Both the position numbers and the translations under genes were made by a program. From CAZUGO01 sp964619935 (GTDB lineage Bacteria; Planctomycetota; Phycisphaerae; UBA1845; CAIVHJ01), in the NCBI GenBank assembly GCA_964619935.1, contig CAZUGO010000081.1, positions 1 through 50,767 of the forward strand: 50,767 bases of DNA. Direction: 5' to 3'. Positions within the stretch are counted from its first letter, which is position 1. Each line of letters starts with the position of its first letter. The notes under the pieces were generated by a model. That model ran no database searches. It was not told the DNA's origin and saw only the letters and a list, made by a program, of their open reading frames with translations. Positions 43,256-50,767 of the stretch are shown piece after piece.

Positions 43256-43566
43256 CACAACACTCCTTTGTTGATCCGAAGAAGAGCCGGAGGCGGGGGC
43301 CTTGATCCGCATCAAAACCCCTCAAGCCGGTGGTGAACCGTGCGTACGGCACGACGATTTGAAATGGCGGGTTCGTGAACTGCAATGCTGTCAGACCTCC
43401 TTGTCCAACGGGCGTGGATCAGTATATAGCCAAAATATCCGGAATGTGCAAAGTCGTTTTCGGCGAATTGAACAGATTTTGTGCTTCGGCGGGCGCGCCG
43501 GGCGGCAGCGTGCTGAAAACTTTTCACAGGGCGGATCGCGTTTTCAGTGCTGATATCGGCGATCGA
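43256..43566. other. Intergenic region between kinase and sigma-factor genes
   Basis: No gene is supported here. It holds the promoter and leader described for the sigma factor. The kinase stop is at its right end, and no intrinsic terminator with a T-run was found for the kinase gene. Confidence 0.4.
43421..43451 (-). promoter_or_regulatory. Sigma-70 type promoter of the sigma-factor gene
   Basis: On the minus strand TTGCAC (43451-43446) and TATATA (43428-43423, overlapping TATACT at 43426-43421) are 17 bases apart. The transcript would start near 43414, giving a leader of about 160 nt. A near-perfect ribosome site AAGGAGGT (43402-43395) lies close to the 5' end, far from the sigma start, and precedes a TTG in another frame at 43385. 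Confidence 0.6.
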
Positions 43567-44802
43567 TCACGGCTTCTCGATGAGCAGCGCGATGTTGATC
43601 AGGATTGACACCGTCAGCGCGATTCCCAGAATCCAGACCAACACCCAGTTCAGGTTGCCGCCGTTCTTGTCGGCATCGTCGATCATCAGCGCCGGCATGG
43701 AGACGGTCTCGCCACCAATGGCCAGTTCCTGCAGCACGTTGTGATCGTACTTGCTGCGCGCGATCAACGGCGGTTCGCCTTTCTTGATCGCTTCGAGATC
43801 GATCAACAAATCCTTGGTGCTGGTGTAGCGGTCTTCGCGCTTCTTGGCCATCAAGACCTCGATGACTTCACCGACGCCGGCGGTCAATGACGTGTTCAAG
43901 TGATCCGGTGGAACCAACGGCTGCTTGAGATGTTTGTGCATGACCGCCGACGGTGTGTTGCCTTCGAAGGGAACCTTGCCGGTGACCATGTGGTAGAAGG
44001 TGGCGCCCAGTGAATAAATGTCGGCGCGGAAGTCGATGTTCACCTCGCCGCGGATCTGTTCGGGACTGATGTAGTACGGCGTGCCGTAGGCCCGTCCGGC
44101 CTCGGCCATGGCCGCTTCCATGTCACTCATCTCGCGGGCCAGACCCATGTCGGCCAGTTTGACCACGCCCTGCTTGGTGATCATGATGTTCTTCGGCTTG
44201 ACGTCGCGATGGATGAAGCCGCGCTCGTGGGCGTGCTCCAGGGCTCGGGCGGTCTGAATGATGACGTCGATGGCCAGCGCTTCTTCATACACCTTGTTGT
44301 CGCGAAGGTCGTCCCAGACCGTCTTGCCGTCGATGTATTCCATCACGAAGTAGTGGTACCCGCCGGCCTCGCCGACGTCGATGGCCTGGACGATGTTGTT
44401 GTGGCTGAGCTTGGCGGCGGCCCGCCCTTCCTTATAGAAGCGGTTGACGAACTCCTCGTTCTCACTCATCCGCCGGGGCAGCACCTTGATGGCGACGATG
44501 CGGTCCAGGCTGAGCTGCTTGGCCTTGAACACCGTGGCCATCGCCCCCTGGCCCAGGCGGCCCAGCACCTGGAAACCCGGGATCTGCTGGGCCGGACGAT
44601 ACATGGAATCATCGCGGGAATCGTCGCTGAGCCGCTTGATCTGGCTCTCGGTGACGAAGCGGCGATCGACCAGCAGGCGGGGGACCGATACCGCCTTGCC
44701 GTTTTGCTGCAACCGCCGGGCCTCGTCGGAGCAAGCCGCCACCTCCTCGGCGGTGGCCAGCTTGTGGTCGACGATGGCACGCAGTAGCGCGTTGTCTTCC
44801 AT
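43567..44802 (-). CDS. Membrane-anchored Ser/Thr protein kinase
   Basis: The 411-residue product (ATG at 44802; other ATGs at 44826 and 44832 are possible) has an N-terminal helical domain (ALLRAIVDHKLATAEEVAAC, then LLVDRRFVTESQIKRL) of the kind found in planctomycete kinases. The kinase domain shows GRLGQGAMATVFKAK, IVAIKVLPR with the ATP Lys, MEYIDGKTVWD, FIHRDVKPKNIMI with the catalytic Asp, and the DFG site changed to LADMGLA, where the Asp is kept but Phe becomes Met. YGTPYYISPEQI follows. A single membrane helix near the end (VLVWILGIALTVSILINIAL) leaves almost nothing outside, so there is no external sensor. It lies 311 bp upstream of the sigma-factor gene. Confidence 0.9.
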   Translation of the reverse strand: MEDNALLRAIVDHKLATAEEVAACSDEARRLQQNGKAVSVPRLLVDRRFVTESQIKRLSDDSRDDSMYRPAQQIPGFQVLGRLGQGAMATVFKAKQLSLDRIVAIKVLPRRMSENEEFVNRFYKEGRAAAKLSHNNIVQAIDVGEAGGYHYFVMEYIDGKTVWDDLRDNKVYEEALAIDVIIQTARALEHAHERGFIHRDVKPKNIMITKQGVVKLADMGLAREMSDMEAAMAEAGRAYGTPYYISPEQIRGEVNIDFRADIYSLGATFYHMVTGKVPFEGNTPSAVMHKHLKQPLVPPDHLNTSLTAGVGEVIEVLMAKKREDRYTSTKDLLIDLEAIKKGEPPLIARSKYDHNVLQELAIGGETVSMPALMIDDADKNGGNLNWVLVWILGIALTVSILINIALLIEKP

Positions 44803-45079
44803 GGATTTACTCTTTAGCTCCGGCATGTTCATCTTGGCGGCCTGGCCAGGCCTGAGCGCCTGAAGACCTCTTTGAGCGGGTGAAGCGAGTGGGCAGTGTA
44901 CAAACACGGTTGCCCACAATCAATTGAATTAGGCACTGGCGTCCGCCCGCGGAGCCCCGGCAGGGGTCGCGAGTGCTACCGCCGGGCGACCCGAACGTCC
45001 CGGTCTGACGGGTTCCATCATTTCGCTTCGCCTAATGGAACTATAGGCGGCAAGGGGATTTATTTCCTGCGGGTTCCGG

Positions 45080-46219
45080 TCAAAAAGTGCTTTCGAGCAG
45101 CGCCGCGGCACGGGTCGCGTGGGTGTCGCACAGCCGTCGGACCTCGGCCAGGGTTGCCGCCTGGCGCGGGTCCCAAATCGCCGGAGCGTCGGTTTCGGTG
45201 GCCGCGAACCCCAGCCGGCTCAGCACCGCTCGGCGCAGGAGGTCCAGACCGATCCCGTGGGCCGCGGCCAGTGGCACCGGCACTTGATTAATATTCTCTA
45301 ATGGCGGTGGGTCCGGACGGAGGTCCACCTTGTTGTAGGCCAGCAGCACCTTGGCGGGGTCCAGACCGGCGATGATTCGGACTGCGGGATCGGGGGGGGG
45401 ACACGTGGCATCAAGCAGCACAATCTGCACGTCCGCCTGATCGATCACCGGGCGGGTCCCATCGATGGCGGCCTGCTCCAGCGGGTCCACGGTGTCGCGG
45501 ATGCCGGCGGTGTCGATCAGCGAGATGGGCACTCCGCAGAACGACGTCGGGCGATCGACCCAGTCACGCGTCGTGCCGGGCTGATCGGACTCGATGCTCC
45601 ACGGCTTGTTCAGCAAGCGGTTGGCCAGCGTCGACTTGCCGACATTGGGGGCGCCGACGATCGCCACTCTGGCCCCGTTCAACAGCATCTGGCTGCGCGA
45701 ATAGCCGGCTTCGAGGGCGTCCATGATCGCCAGTGCCGCCGTGGGGTCAGCCGACTGAATGGCCTGACGACAGCGCTCGGCCTGCCGCGGAAGTTCCTCG
45801 AGTTGGCGGAGCAGCCAGCGGACGGCGCGGCCGGTGTCGGCCCGCGGCAAGGCGTCGAGCACACAGGCTTCCAGCGCGCTGCACCCCGGCCAGGCGGCGG
45901 CGGCATTAGCCTCGCGGACGATCACGCCACGCTGCTTCAACCCCAGCAACACGCGCTGGACCACCCGGATGCCACCGTGCGTACTGAGGCAGACCTCCGC
46001 CGCGCCCTGGCGGGTGCTCCCGGCCACCACCACGACGTCGTCGATCCACTGGCCGTCGTCGACCCACCGGGCCACCACCAGCCGATCGGGCGGCAATGAC
46101 ACCGGTCGATCAGTGCTGCGGCTGCGCAGAAAACTCAGGACCAGCGGAACGGCTTGCGGTCCGCTGATGTGAATCAGGGCGATACCGCCCACTCCGGCCG
46201 AACTCACCCGGGCGGCCAC
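45080..46219 (-). CDS. mnmE: MnmE/TrmE-like GTPase lacking the C-terminal FCIGK motif
   Basis: MnmE with MnmG modifies wobble uridine in tRNA. The product, about 379 residues from a GTG at 46219, has the N-terminal folate-binding part in reduced form (SSAGVGGIALIHISGPQAV, then EVCLSTHGG) and a complete G domain: GAPNVGKSTLANRLLNK, DQPGTTRDWV, SLIDTAG and NKVDL. Normal MnmE is about 450 residues and ends with a Cys in FCIGK that is needed for modification. Here the protein ends in RAAALLESTF with no Cys. The start lies 52 bp after coaX, and no ATG is near. It may be a divergent or partly degenerate member. Confidence 0.75.
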   Translation of the reverse strand: MAARVSSAGVGGIALIHISGPQAVPLVLSFLRSRSTDRPVSLPPDRLVVARWVDDGQWIDDVVVVAGSTRQGAAEVCLSTHGGIRVVQRVLLGLKQRGVIVREANAAAAWPGCSALEACVLDALPRADTGRAVRWLLRQLEELPRQAERCRQAIQSADPTAALAIMDALEAGYSRSQMLLNGARVAIVGAPNVGKSTLANRLLNKPWSIESDQPGTTRDWVDRPTSFCGVPISLIDTAGIRDTVDPLEQAAIDGTRPVIDQADVQIVLLDATCPPPDPAVRIIAGLDPAKVLLAYNKVDLRPDPPPLENINQVPVPLAAAHGIGLDLLRRAVLSRLGFAATETDAPAIWDPRQAATLAEVRRLCDTHATRAAALLESTF

Positions 46220-46271
46220 CGTTCGGGCTTCGGCGGCCGGCTGAACGGCGCAGGATGAGGTCGGGCCGCAA

Positions 46272-47075
46272 TCAGTTCTCAGGGCTGGTGACTCCGAACG
46301 CCCGGCGATAGGCCAGCGCCACTCCGAGCAGGCACAGGTTCGGGACAATCTTGTCGACCACATCGCTGCACGAGCCCAGCAACTCGGCATCGCCGCCGGT
46401 CAAGAACACCGTGGGCCAGCGGCCCAGCCGCTCGGCGAAGCGCTCGACGACGTCGCGTAGGGCTCCGAGCGAGCCATAGAAGATGCCGGCCTGGATGGCG
46501 TGGGGGGTGTCCTGGCCGAACACCGAGATCGGTCGATCGATGATCGGAACTTCGGGCAACGACGCGGTTCCGCTGGCCAGGGCGGCGGCCTGCATGCGTA
46601 GTCCGGGGAGGATGACGCCGCCGATGAAGCGGCCGTCGTCATCGACGCAGTCAATGGTCAGTGCCGTTCCGGCATCGGCCACGGCGCAGGCCCGGCCCTC
46701 GATCATGTAGGCCGTCGCGGCGGCACACAGGCGATCACTGCCCACCGAGTCGGGCTGGGCGACGTCGATCTCGATCGGCACCGGCAGGGTATCGCCGACA
46801 ATCCACAATTCCTCGCCGGTCTGCTGTCGGACCATCTGGCGGACGGTCGGAGTGTGCCGTGGGACCACCGAGCAGGCCACCGCGGCTTTCGGCGCTGGCA
46901 GGGCCTGCCAGTGATCGGCGATCATCGCCGGCAGATCCATGATGTGGTCATGGCGGACGCTGCCGGTGGCCCGGACGTCTTCGTTGGACCACAGCCCCAG
47001 CTTGGTGGCGCTGTTGCCGACGTCGACCACCAGCAAGTGGTCGGCAGCCGTGGGTGCCGGGGCATCGGTGATCAT
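46272..47075 (-). CDS. coaX: Type III pantothenate kinase
   Basis: The first enzyme of coenzyme A synthesis, 267 residues. Motifs: LLVVDVGNSATKLGLW (phosphate-binding Asp), ACSVVPRH, DSVGSDRLCAAATAY, VADAGTALTIDCVDDDGRF, GGVILPGLRMQAAALASGTA and VFLTGGDAELL. All the main catalytic and ATP-binding residues of the type III family are present. Its start overlaps the obg stop by ATGA. Confidence 0.95.
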   Translation of the reverse strand: MITDAPAPTAADHLLVVDVGNSATKLGLWSNEDVRATGSVRHDHIMDLPAMIADHWQALPAPKAAVACSVVPRHTPTVRQMVRQQTGEELWIVGDTLPVPIEIDVAQPDSVGSDRLCAAATAYMIEGRACAVADAGTALTIDCVDDDGRFIGGVILPGLRMQAAALASGTASLPEVPIIDRPISVFGQDTPHAIQAGIFYGSLGALRDVVERFAERLGRWPTVFLTGGDAELLGSCSDVVDKIVPNLCLLGVALAYRRAFGVTSPEN

Positions 47076-48109
47076 CGGTCGCTCCCGGAAACGGCCCGAG
47101 CCGCCGCCACGCCGTCGGGTGCGGCTTGAAGACAGGCCCAGACCTTCTTGTGGAACCGCTCCAGACCGAACCCGGTGACCGCACTGATGCCAAAGACCGG
47201 GCGGTCCAGGGCGCTTTCCAAATCGCGCAGCGGCTGCGGGTCGGCAACCAAGTCCATCTTGTTGGCAACCACGATCTGCGGCTTGGTCGCAAGCTCGGGG
47301 CTGTACTTGGCAAGCTCCTCGCGAACGATGTGGTAGGCTGCGGCGGCCGTCGGCTCGCCCTCCAGCGGCAGAATGTCCAACAGGTGCACGAGGATGCGGG
47401 TTCGCTCGATGTGCTTCAGGAAGGCGTCACCGAGACCGATCCCCTCGTGGGCACCTTCGATGAGCCCGGGAATGTCGGCCATCACGTAGTGGCGAAAGCC
47501 CTGAAGTTCGACGATGCCGAGCTGCGGCACCAGAGTCGTGAACGGGTAGTCGGCGATCTTGGGTCGAGCCCGGGTGGTGCGGGCCAGCAGGGTGCTCTTG
47601 CCGGCGTTGGGCATGCCGATCAACCCGACGTCGGCAATCAACTTCAGCTCCAACCGCAGCCAGCGCTCGCCGCCCGGGCGGCCGGGGGTTGCAAAACGCG
47701 GTGTCTGCCGGGTGGGCGTGGCATAGTGGCGGTTGCCCAGACCGCCAACCCCGCCCTTGAGGATGATCACTTCCTGGTCGGCGCCGGTGAGGTCTTTCAA
47801 CCGCAGGCCGTTGTCGCGGTCAAACAGCAAGGTCCCGGGCGGCACCCGAATGACCAGGTCGCAGCCGGCCTTCCCGGAACAGTTGCTGCCCCCGCCGGGG
47901 CGGCCGTTTTCGGCGATCCAATGGTGCTTGCCGGAAAACCGCGTCAGCGTGTTGAGCTGCGGATCAACCTTGAAGATCACGCTGCCGCCGTCACCGCCGT
48001 CGCCGCCGTCGGGCCCGCCTTTGGCGACGAACTTCTCGCGGCGAAAGCTGATGCAACCCGGTCCGCCGTTACCCGAACGGACGTAGATTTCCGCTTCATC
48101 AACAAACAT
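47072..48109 (-). CDS. obg: Obg family GTPase (ribosome assembly)
   Basis: Obg binds the large ribosomal subunit during assembly. From the ATG at 48109 the product has 345 residues. The glycine-rich Obg fold (FVDEAEIYVRSGNGGPGC, GGPDGGDGGDGGSVIF) fills residues 1-158; the G domain follows with GMPNAGKSTLLARTTRA, the DIPGLIEGAHEG switch and NKMDLV. The C-terminal OCT domain is absent, as in many species. The order rpmA-obg is widely conserved. Confidence 0.95.
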   Translation of the reverse strand: MFVDEAEIYVRSGNGGPGCISFRREKFVAKGGPDGGDGGDGGSVIFKVDPQLNTLTRFSGKHHWIAENGRPGGGSNCSGKAGCDLVIRVPPGTLLFDRDNGLRLKDLTGADQEVIILKGGVGGLGNRHYATPTRQTPRFATPGRPGGERWLRLELKLIADVGLIGMPNAGKSTLLARTTRARPKIADYPFTTLVPQLGIVELQGFRHYVMADIPGLIEGAHEGIGLGDAFLKHIERTRILVHLLDILPLEGEPTAAAAYHIVREELAKYSPELATKPQIVVANKMDLVADPQPLRDLESALDRPVFGISAVTGFGLERFHKKVWACLQAAPDGVAAARAVSGSDR

Positions 48110-48138
48110 GATGGCTGCCCGCAACCCACTCAAAAAGA

Positions 48139-48163
48139 AAGGGTGATCACGTCGATCACCCTT
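48139..48163 (-). terminator. Intrinsic terminator after rpmA
   Basis: A perfect 10-bp stem (48139-48148 with 48154-48163) with a 5-base loop is followed, on the minus strand, by a T-rich run (TTTCTTTTTGAGT). It lies between the rpmA stop and the obg start, so it probably lowers but does not abolish read-through into obg-coaX-mnmE. Confidence 0.75.
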
Positions 48164-48223
48164 GAACGGTCAATGGGTCCCACGGCAGTGCTCGCCGCCG
48201 GGGCGCTCCCCCGGGACCGCAGG

Positions 48224-48466
48224 CTACGGCGTCGGTTCGACCAGAACCCTGCGGCCCTTGAAGACCACCGTCCCGTCGCGCAGGGCAAAAAGAGTATCGT
48301 CGCGGCCGCGTCCGACGTTCAGCCCCGGCAGGAAGGGGGTGCCGCATTGCCGCACCAGAATGGTCCCGACGGTCACCGTTTGACCTCCGAAGCGTTTCAC
48401 GCCGCGGAACTTGGGATTGGAGTCACGGCCGTTGCGGGTTGATCCTTGTCCTTTTTTGTGTGCCAT
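48224..48466 (-). CDS. rpmA: 50S ribosomal protein L27
   Basis: L27 is a large-subunit protein with an N-terminal tail near the peptidyl transferase centre. The 80-residue product opens MAHKKGQGSTRNGRDSNPKF and continues GVKRFGGQTVTVGTILVRQ, matching the family along its length. AGGAG stands seven bases before the ATG, overlapping the end of the upstream gene. rplU, its usual upstream partner, is not here; a secreted protein gene takes its place. Confidence 0.96.
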   Translation of the reverse strand: MAHKKGQGSTRNGRDSNPKFRGVKRFGGQTVTVGTILVRQCGTPFLPGLNVGRGRDDTLFALRDGTVVFKGRRVLVEPTP

Positions 48467-48476
48467 TGTCAGGCTC

Positions 48477-49127
48477 CTATCTCATGACCCATTCCCGGCT
48501 CACGCGGATCGGCTCAGCCAGACCGCGGGTGGTGGGGTCGCCGGGCAGCCGATACTTGATCGCCAAGGTCTTTCTCAGGGTGAACAACCGGGGGTTGTCT
48601 TCGGAAACCGCCACCGAACTGTCGAACGCTGGATTCTGAACTTGCCGGATCTCGCCCGACAAGCCGCTGAAGTAGAGAGTAAACTCGTTGTCCTCGAGGT
48701 TGAACTGCCGGAACACCACCATGCTGTGCCGGGCGTTGTCCGGCCCCTGCAGTAGCGTGCCGGTGACCCGCCGCGGCTCCTGAAGAAACGGCTCGGTGGC
48801 CCGGTGTCGGGCGCGAATGGCATCATACACGCTGGGGCTGATGCGGTCCCCGCCCGAGACCACCTCCAGCGAATGGGTCACCAACTCGGCCTGGGGGAAG
48901 AACTGGATGTCGCGCCCGGTGCCATTCTCCACGCGGAACAACAGGTACCAGAACGTGGTGGCGAAATCGTCGCCCGGCAGGGTCAGCCGTATCCGCTGGG
49001 GGTCGTGAAAAGTGAAGTCCAATTCCCAGCGGCCCATGTCGGCGGAGGCCGGGCGCGGGACCACCTGGCCACCCAAGGGGGCGGCAAGGAGACAAACCAC
49101 ACCGGTAATCCACAAACCCCGATTCAT
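48477..49127 (-). CDS. Exported protein of unknown function upstream of rpmA
   Basis: From the ATG at 49127 (GAGGA four bases upstream) the product has 216 residues with a signal peptide (LWITGVVCLLAAPLGGQV). The mature part is beta-rich (GRWELDFTFHDPQRIRLTLP, YLLFRVENGTGRDIQFFPQA) and looks like one compact extracytoplasmic domain. I recognise no family. Its stop is only 10 bp before rpmA, so the two share a transcript. A promoter is described upstream. Confidence 0.75.
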   Translation of the reverse strand: MNRGLWITGVVCLLAAPLGGQVVPRPASADMGRWELDFTFHDPQRIRLTLPGDDFATTFWYLLFRVENGTGRDIQFFPQAELVTHSLEVVSGGDRISPSVYDAIRARHRATEPFLQEPRRVTGTLLQGPDNARHSMVVFRQFNLEDNEFTLYFSGLSGEIRQVQNPAFDSSVAVSEDNPRLFTLRKTLAIKYRLPGDPTTRGLAEPIRVSREWVMR

Positions 49128-49193
49128 CAGGTCCTCAAAGCAGCGGGAAGCAGCGGGTTGGGGCACGGAACTCGTCGCGCAGACCCACCTCAA

Positions 49194-49221
49194 ATCTTAA
49201 GAAAATGGGCCGCAAAGTCAA
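49194..49221 (-). promoter_or_regulatory. Probable promoter of the rpmA gene run
   Basis: On the minus strand TTGACT (49221-49216) and TAAGAT (49199-49194) are 16 bases apart, about 67 bp before the start of the exported-protein gene at 49127. It would drive that gene and rpmA. Confidence 0.55.
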
Positions 49222-49355
49222 GGCAGGCAGCGTGGGGGTTGTCCTCTAGGCGAAGGTAAGCCGAATCCTCCGGGTCGGGCCAGGAGTCCTCAATGTGTTT
49301 GACAGGCCGCACCCGGACATGAGATGATTCGCCAGCCACCCCGCGAGTGAGAACC

Positions 49356-49835
49356 ATGGATCCGCATGGCAATGACATCATGGCGATCGTGCTCGGGAAG
49401 ATTCCCAGCGGTTGCAGCATCCTGACCGCCGCTCACCACGGCCACTCCAGCGGAATGCTGGCCTCGTGGATCCAGCAGGCGGCATTCGAACCCCTGCTGC
49501 TGACCGTGGCCGTCCGCGACGGACGCCCAATCCAGCCGCTGATCGAAGGCTCCCGCCGGCTGGTGCTCAACCTGCTCGGCAGCAACCAGCGCCCGATGTT
49601 CAAACATTTCGGCGGCGGTTTCGGGCCCGGCGACGAGGCCTTTGCCGGCCTCGACATCCAAGAGTCCGCCTACGGTGTCATTCTGCCGGAGTGCCTGGGC
49701 TACCTGGGGTGCGACTTGGTGTCGCAGCTACCTGCCGGCGATCACCATGTTTACCTGGCCCAACCCCGGGTCGCCGGAATGCTCAGCGGTGGCGAGCCCT
49801 ACGTGCACACCCGCAAGTCCGCGGCCGGATACTGA
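49356..49835 (+). CDS. Flavin reductase-like (FMN-binding split barrel) protein
   Basis: The 159-residue product (ATG at 49356; a GTG at 49347 is also open) resembles flavin reductase-like FMN-binding domains: IPSGCSILTAAHHGHSSGML, ASWIQQAAFEPLLLTVAVRD, RRLVLNLLGSNQ and, in place of the usual closing motif, HHVYLAQPRVAGMLSGGEP. It is close to the reductase modules of cyanobacterial and planctomycete flavoproteins. The electron donor and acceptor are unknown. No ribosome site is clear. Confidence 0.78.
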   Translation: MDPHGNDIMAIVLGKIPSGCSILTAAHHGHSSGMLASWIQQAAFEPLLLTVAVRDGRPIQPLIEGSRRLVLNLLGSNQRPMFKHFGGGFGPGDEAFAGLDIQESAYGVILPECLGYLGCDLVSQLPAGDHHVYLAQPRVAGMLSGGEPYVHTRKSAAGY

Positions 49836-50535
49836 CTCGTCCAGCACCCCAGCGCCCGCATTGCCGACCTCGATGGACCTGGTCTTGCACTCGTTCCCCG
49901 GAGGTCGCCGCACTGTTAAATTGCGCACCCGACTGCCCGGGGCAGAACCCGATCCGATGATGACTTCGACTTGTGAGTAACGGGAGTAACCGTCGCAGCG
50001 GCACGCAGCTTCAGAGCGCAGATCCGCGCTACATTCAGCCTTCCTGCAACCGACTCTAGAACCAGTACAGCGAAGCCCGGGTGTAGTCGCAACATGTTGC
50101 ACTGCAATATACTTGAGCTTACTTGGTGCCGGTTAACGGTTGGTAAAAAGGCGTGCGGCACCCTGTTTTGTATTGGCGCGGTCAAAAGGGTGCCGCAGCG
50201 AGTGGAAGCAATTAATTTGTTAACAGTCTCGGGTCGCCTGCTCACCTGATTATATGCACCGGCAATCAGGAATAAAAGGGGGAATCGGGCGATCGTGCCA
50301 GATTCGCGTCTCTTTTTTTTCGAGCAGTCGGCTGCTCCTTAGGTCGGCAATGTGACCGAGTGGCGTCAGTCAAATCCGTCCCGATGGGATCGATTTTCAT
50401 TCACCCGCGGTAGTCACCGCCTGCCTGCCAGGCGGGAGAGCGACCAACGGGTTCGGAAGGACCCTGGTCCCGCCGGGCTTGCGGCCACGACCGCTCTGGC
50501 CTGGGTGCGGAACCCCACGGCGGCGGCGGTCCCAA
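49836..50535. other. Long intergenic region without a gene
   Basis: These 700 bp hold no reading frame I can support. They contain an 11-bp perfect inverted repeat (50154-50197), a hairpin with eight Ts that may be a weak terminator (about 50282-50320), a 6-bp hairpin just after it, and a short palindromic GC-rich patch at 50419-50435. The AT content between 50100 and 50280 is higher than the genome average. Confidence 0.5.
50154..50197. repeat. 11-bp perfect inverted repeat
   Basis: TGCGGCACCCT (50154-50164) and AGGGTGCCGCA (50187-50197) are exact inverted copies 22 bases apart. With one bulge the stem could add three A-T pairs. It could be a small RNA hairpin, a protein site, or the remains of a mobile element. 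Confidence 0.6.
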
Positions 50536-50767
50536 CCCATTCGACCCGGTCGCCCCGCCAAGTCGACCTGGTCGTTCTGCCAAGTCGACCTGGTCGTTCT
50601 GCCAAGTCGACCTGGTCGTTTTGCCAAGTCGACCTGGTCGTTCTGCCTAGTCGACCTGGTCGTTCTGCCAAGTCGACCTGGTCGTTCTGCCAGGTCGACC
50701 CGGTCGTTCTGCCAAGTCGACCTGGTCGTTCTGCCAGGTCGACCCGGTCGTTTTGCCAAGTCGACCT
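50536..50767. repeat. Tandem array of a 22-bp repeat, open at the window end
   Basis: The unit is CCAAGTCGACCTGGTCGTTC plus TG (22 bp). After one decayed unit at 50536-50557, nine full units run from 50558 to 50755, and a tenth is cut by the window end. Variants are single changes (CCAGG for CCAAG, CCCGG for CCTGG, TTTTG for TTCTG). Each unit has the palindrome GTCGAC. There are no unique spacers. Confidence 0.9.

Noticed and set aside
42437..43315. Longer start of the sigma factor at 43315
   Set aside because: The added 20 residues lack family similarity and AAAGGAG stands at the right distance from the ATG at 43255.
47126..48442. Plus-strand open frame of 438 codons opposite obg and rpmA
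   Set aside because: Antisense to two universally conserved genes and without any family motif.
50536..50767. Possible CRISPR array
   Set aside because: The units abut directly with no unique spacers and no cas genes are seen.

Overview
The window is high-GC bacterial DNA, most likely from the phylum Planctomycetota (a guess from gene content, not from any marker search). Pointers are eukaryote-like Ser/Thr kinases with extra domains, DUF2203 and DUF2617-type proteins, Cys-rich secreted proteins with a C-terminal sorting tail, a lone flagellin, and a bacterial topoisomerase VI pair. No rRNA, tRNA or CRISPR array was seen.

Layout. (a) 1-3.2 kb is an accessory patch: the end of an RHS/YD-repeat polymorphic toxin with a candidate immunity gene, an IS256-type transposase remnant fused out of frame to the tail of a probable HipA-like gene, a HIRAN-domain gene, and an IS66-type remnant. 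(b) 3.3-8.6 kb holds core genes: pfkA (minus) divergent from polX (plus), then fliC and efp (both minus). (c) 8.7-18.3 kb is the highlight: a minus-strand run of eight genes that reads like a bacterial ESCRT-III/Vps4 membrane-remodelling locus. In transcription order it encodes an ExeA-like ATPase with a very long coiled coil, a four-helix membrane protein, a Ser/Thr kinase with zinc ribbons, a winged-helix plus ESCRT-III-like protein (CHMP7-like layout), a second helical protein, a compact ESCRT-III-like protein, an MIT-like plus Vps4-type AAA ATPase, and an SPFH-like plus beta-propeller protein. Two genes overlap by ATGA and the others are closely spaced.

(d) 18.6-24.6 kb: two small zinc-ribbon membrane proteins, the FtsK translocase, a pterin carbinolamine dehydratase, a hydrolase-like lipoprotein and an amidohydrolase. 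(e) 24.7-32.5 kb: a pyrK-like gene behind a promoter and a leader that ends in a strong intrinsic terminator, a GlcG-type heme-binding protein, a large Cys-rich reprolysin-like protease with a recent internal duplication, pyrC with a coupled acetyltransferase, and a DUF2617-like gene. (f) 32.6-36.6 kb: a plus-strand run of TPR protein, holA, lipoprotein and DUF2203. (g) 36.7-41.9 kb, minus strand: topoisomerase VI A and B, a secreted esterase and clpS. (h) 42-49.1 kb: an ACT-domain protein, a FliA/WhiG-type sigma factor, another Ser/Thr kinase, and the run 216-aa secreted protein, rpmA, obg, coaX and an MnmE-like GTPase that lacks the C-terminal FCIGK motif. (i) 49.3 kb to the end: a flavin-reductase-like gene, 700 bp without a gene, and a 22-bp tandem repeat array that runs off the window.

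How the genes may work together: region (c) looks like one machine. A kinase and ATPases would control membrane-binding helical filaments, and an SPFH scaffold and a membrane protein would provide the site of action. This is inference from domain logic and operon structure. The sigma factor in (h) is of the family that usually drives flagellin genes such as fliC in (b).
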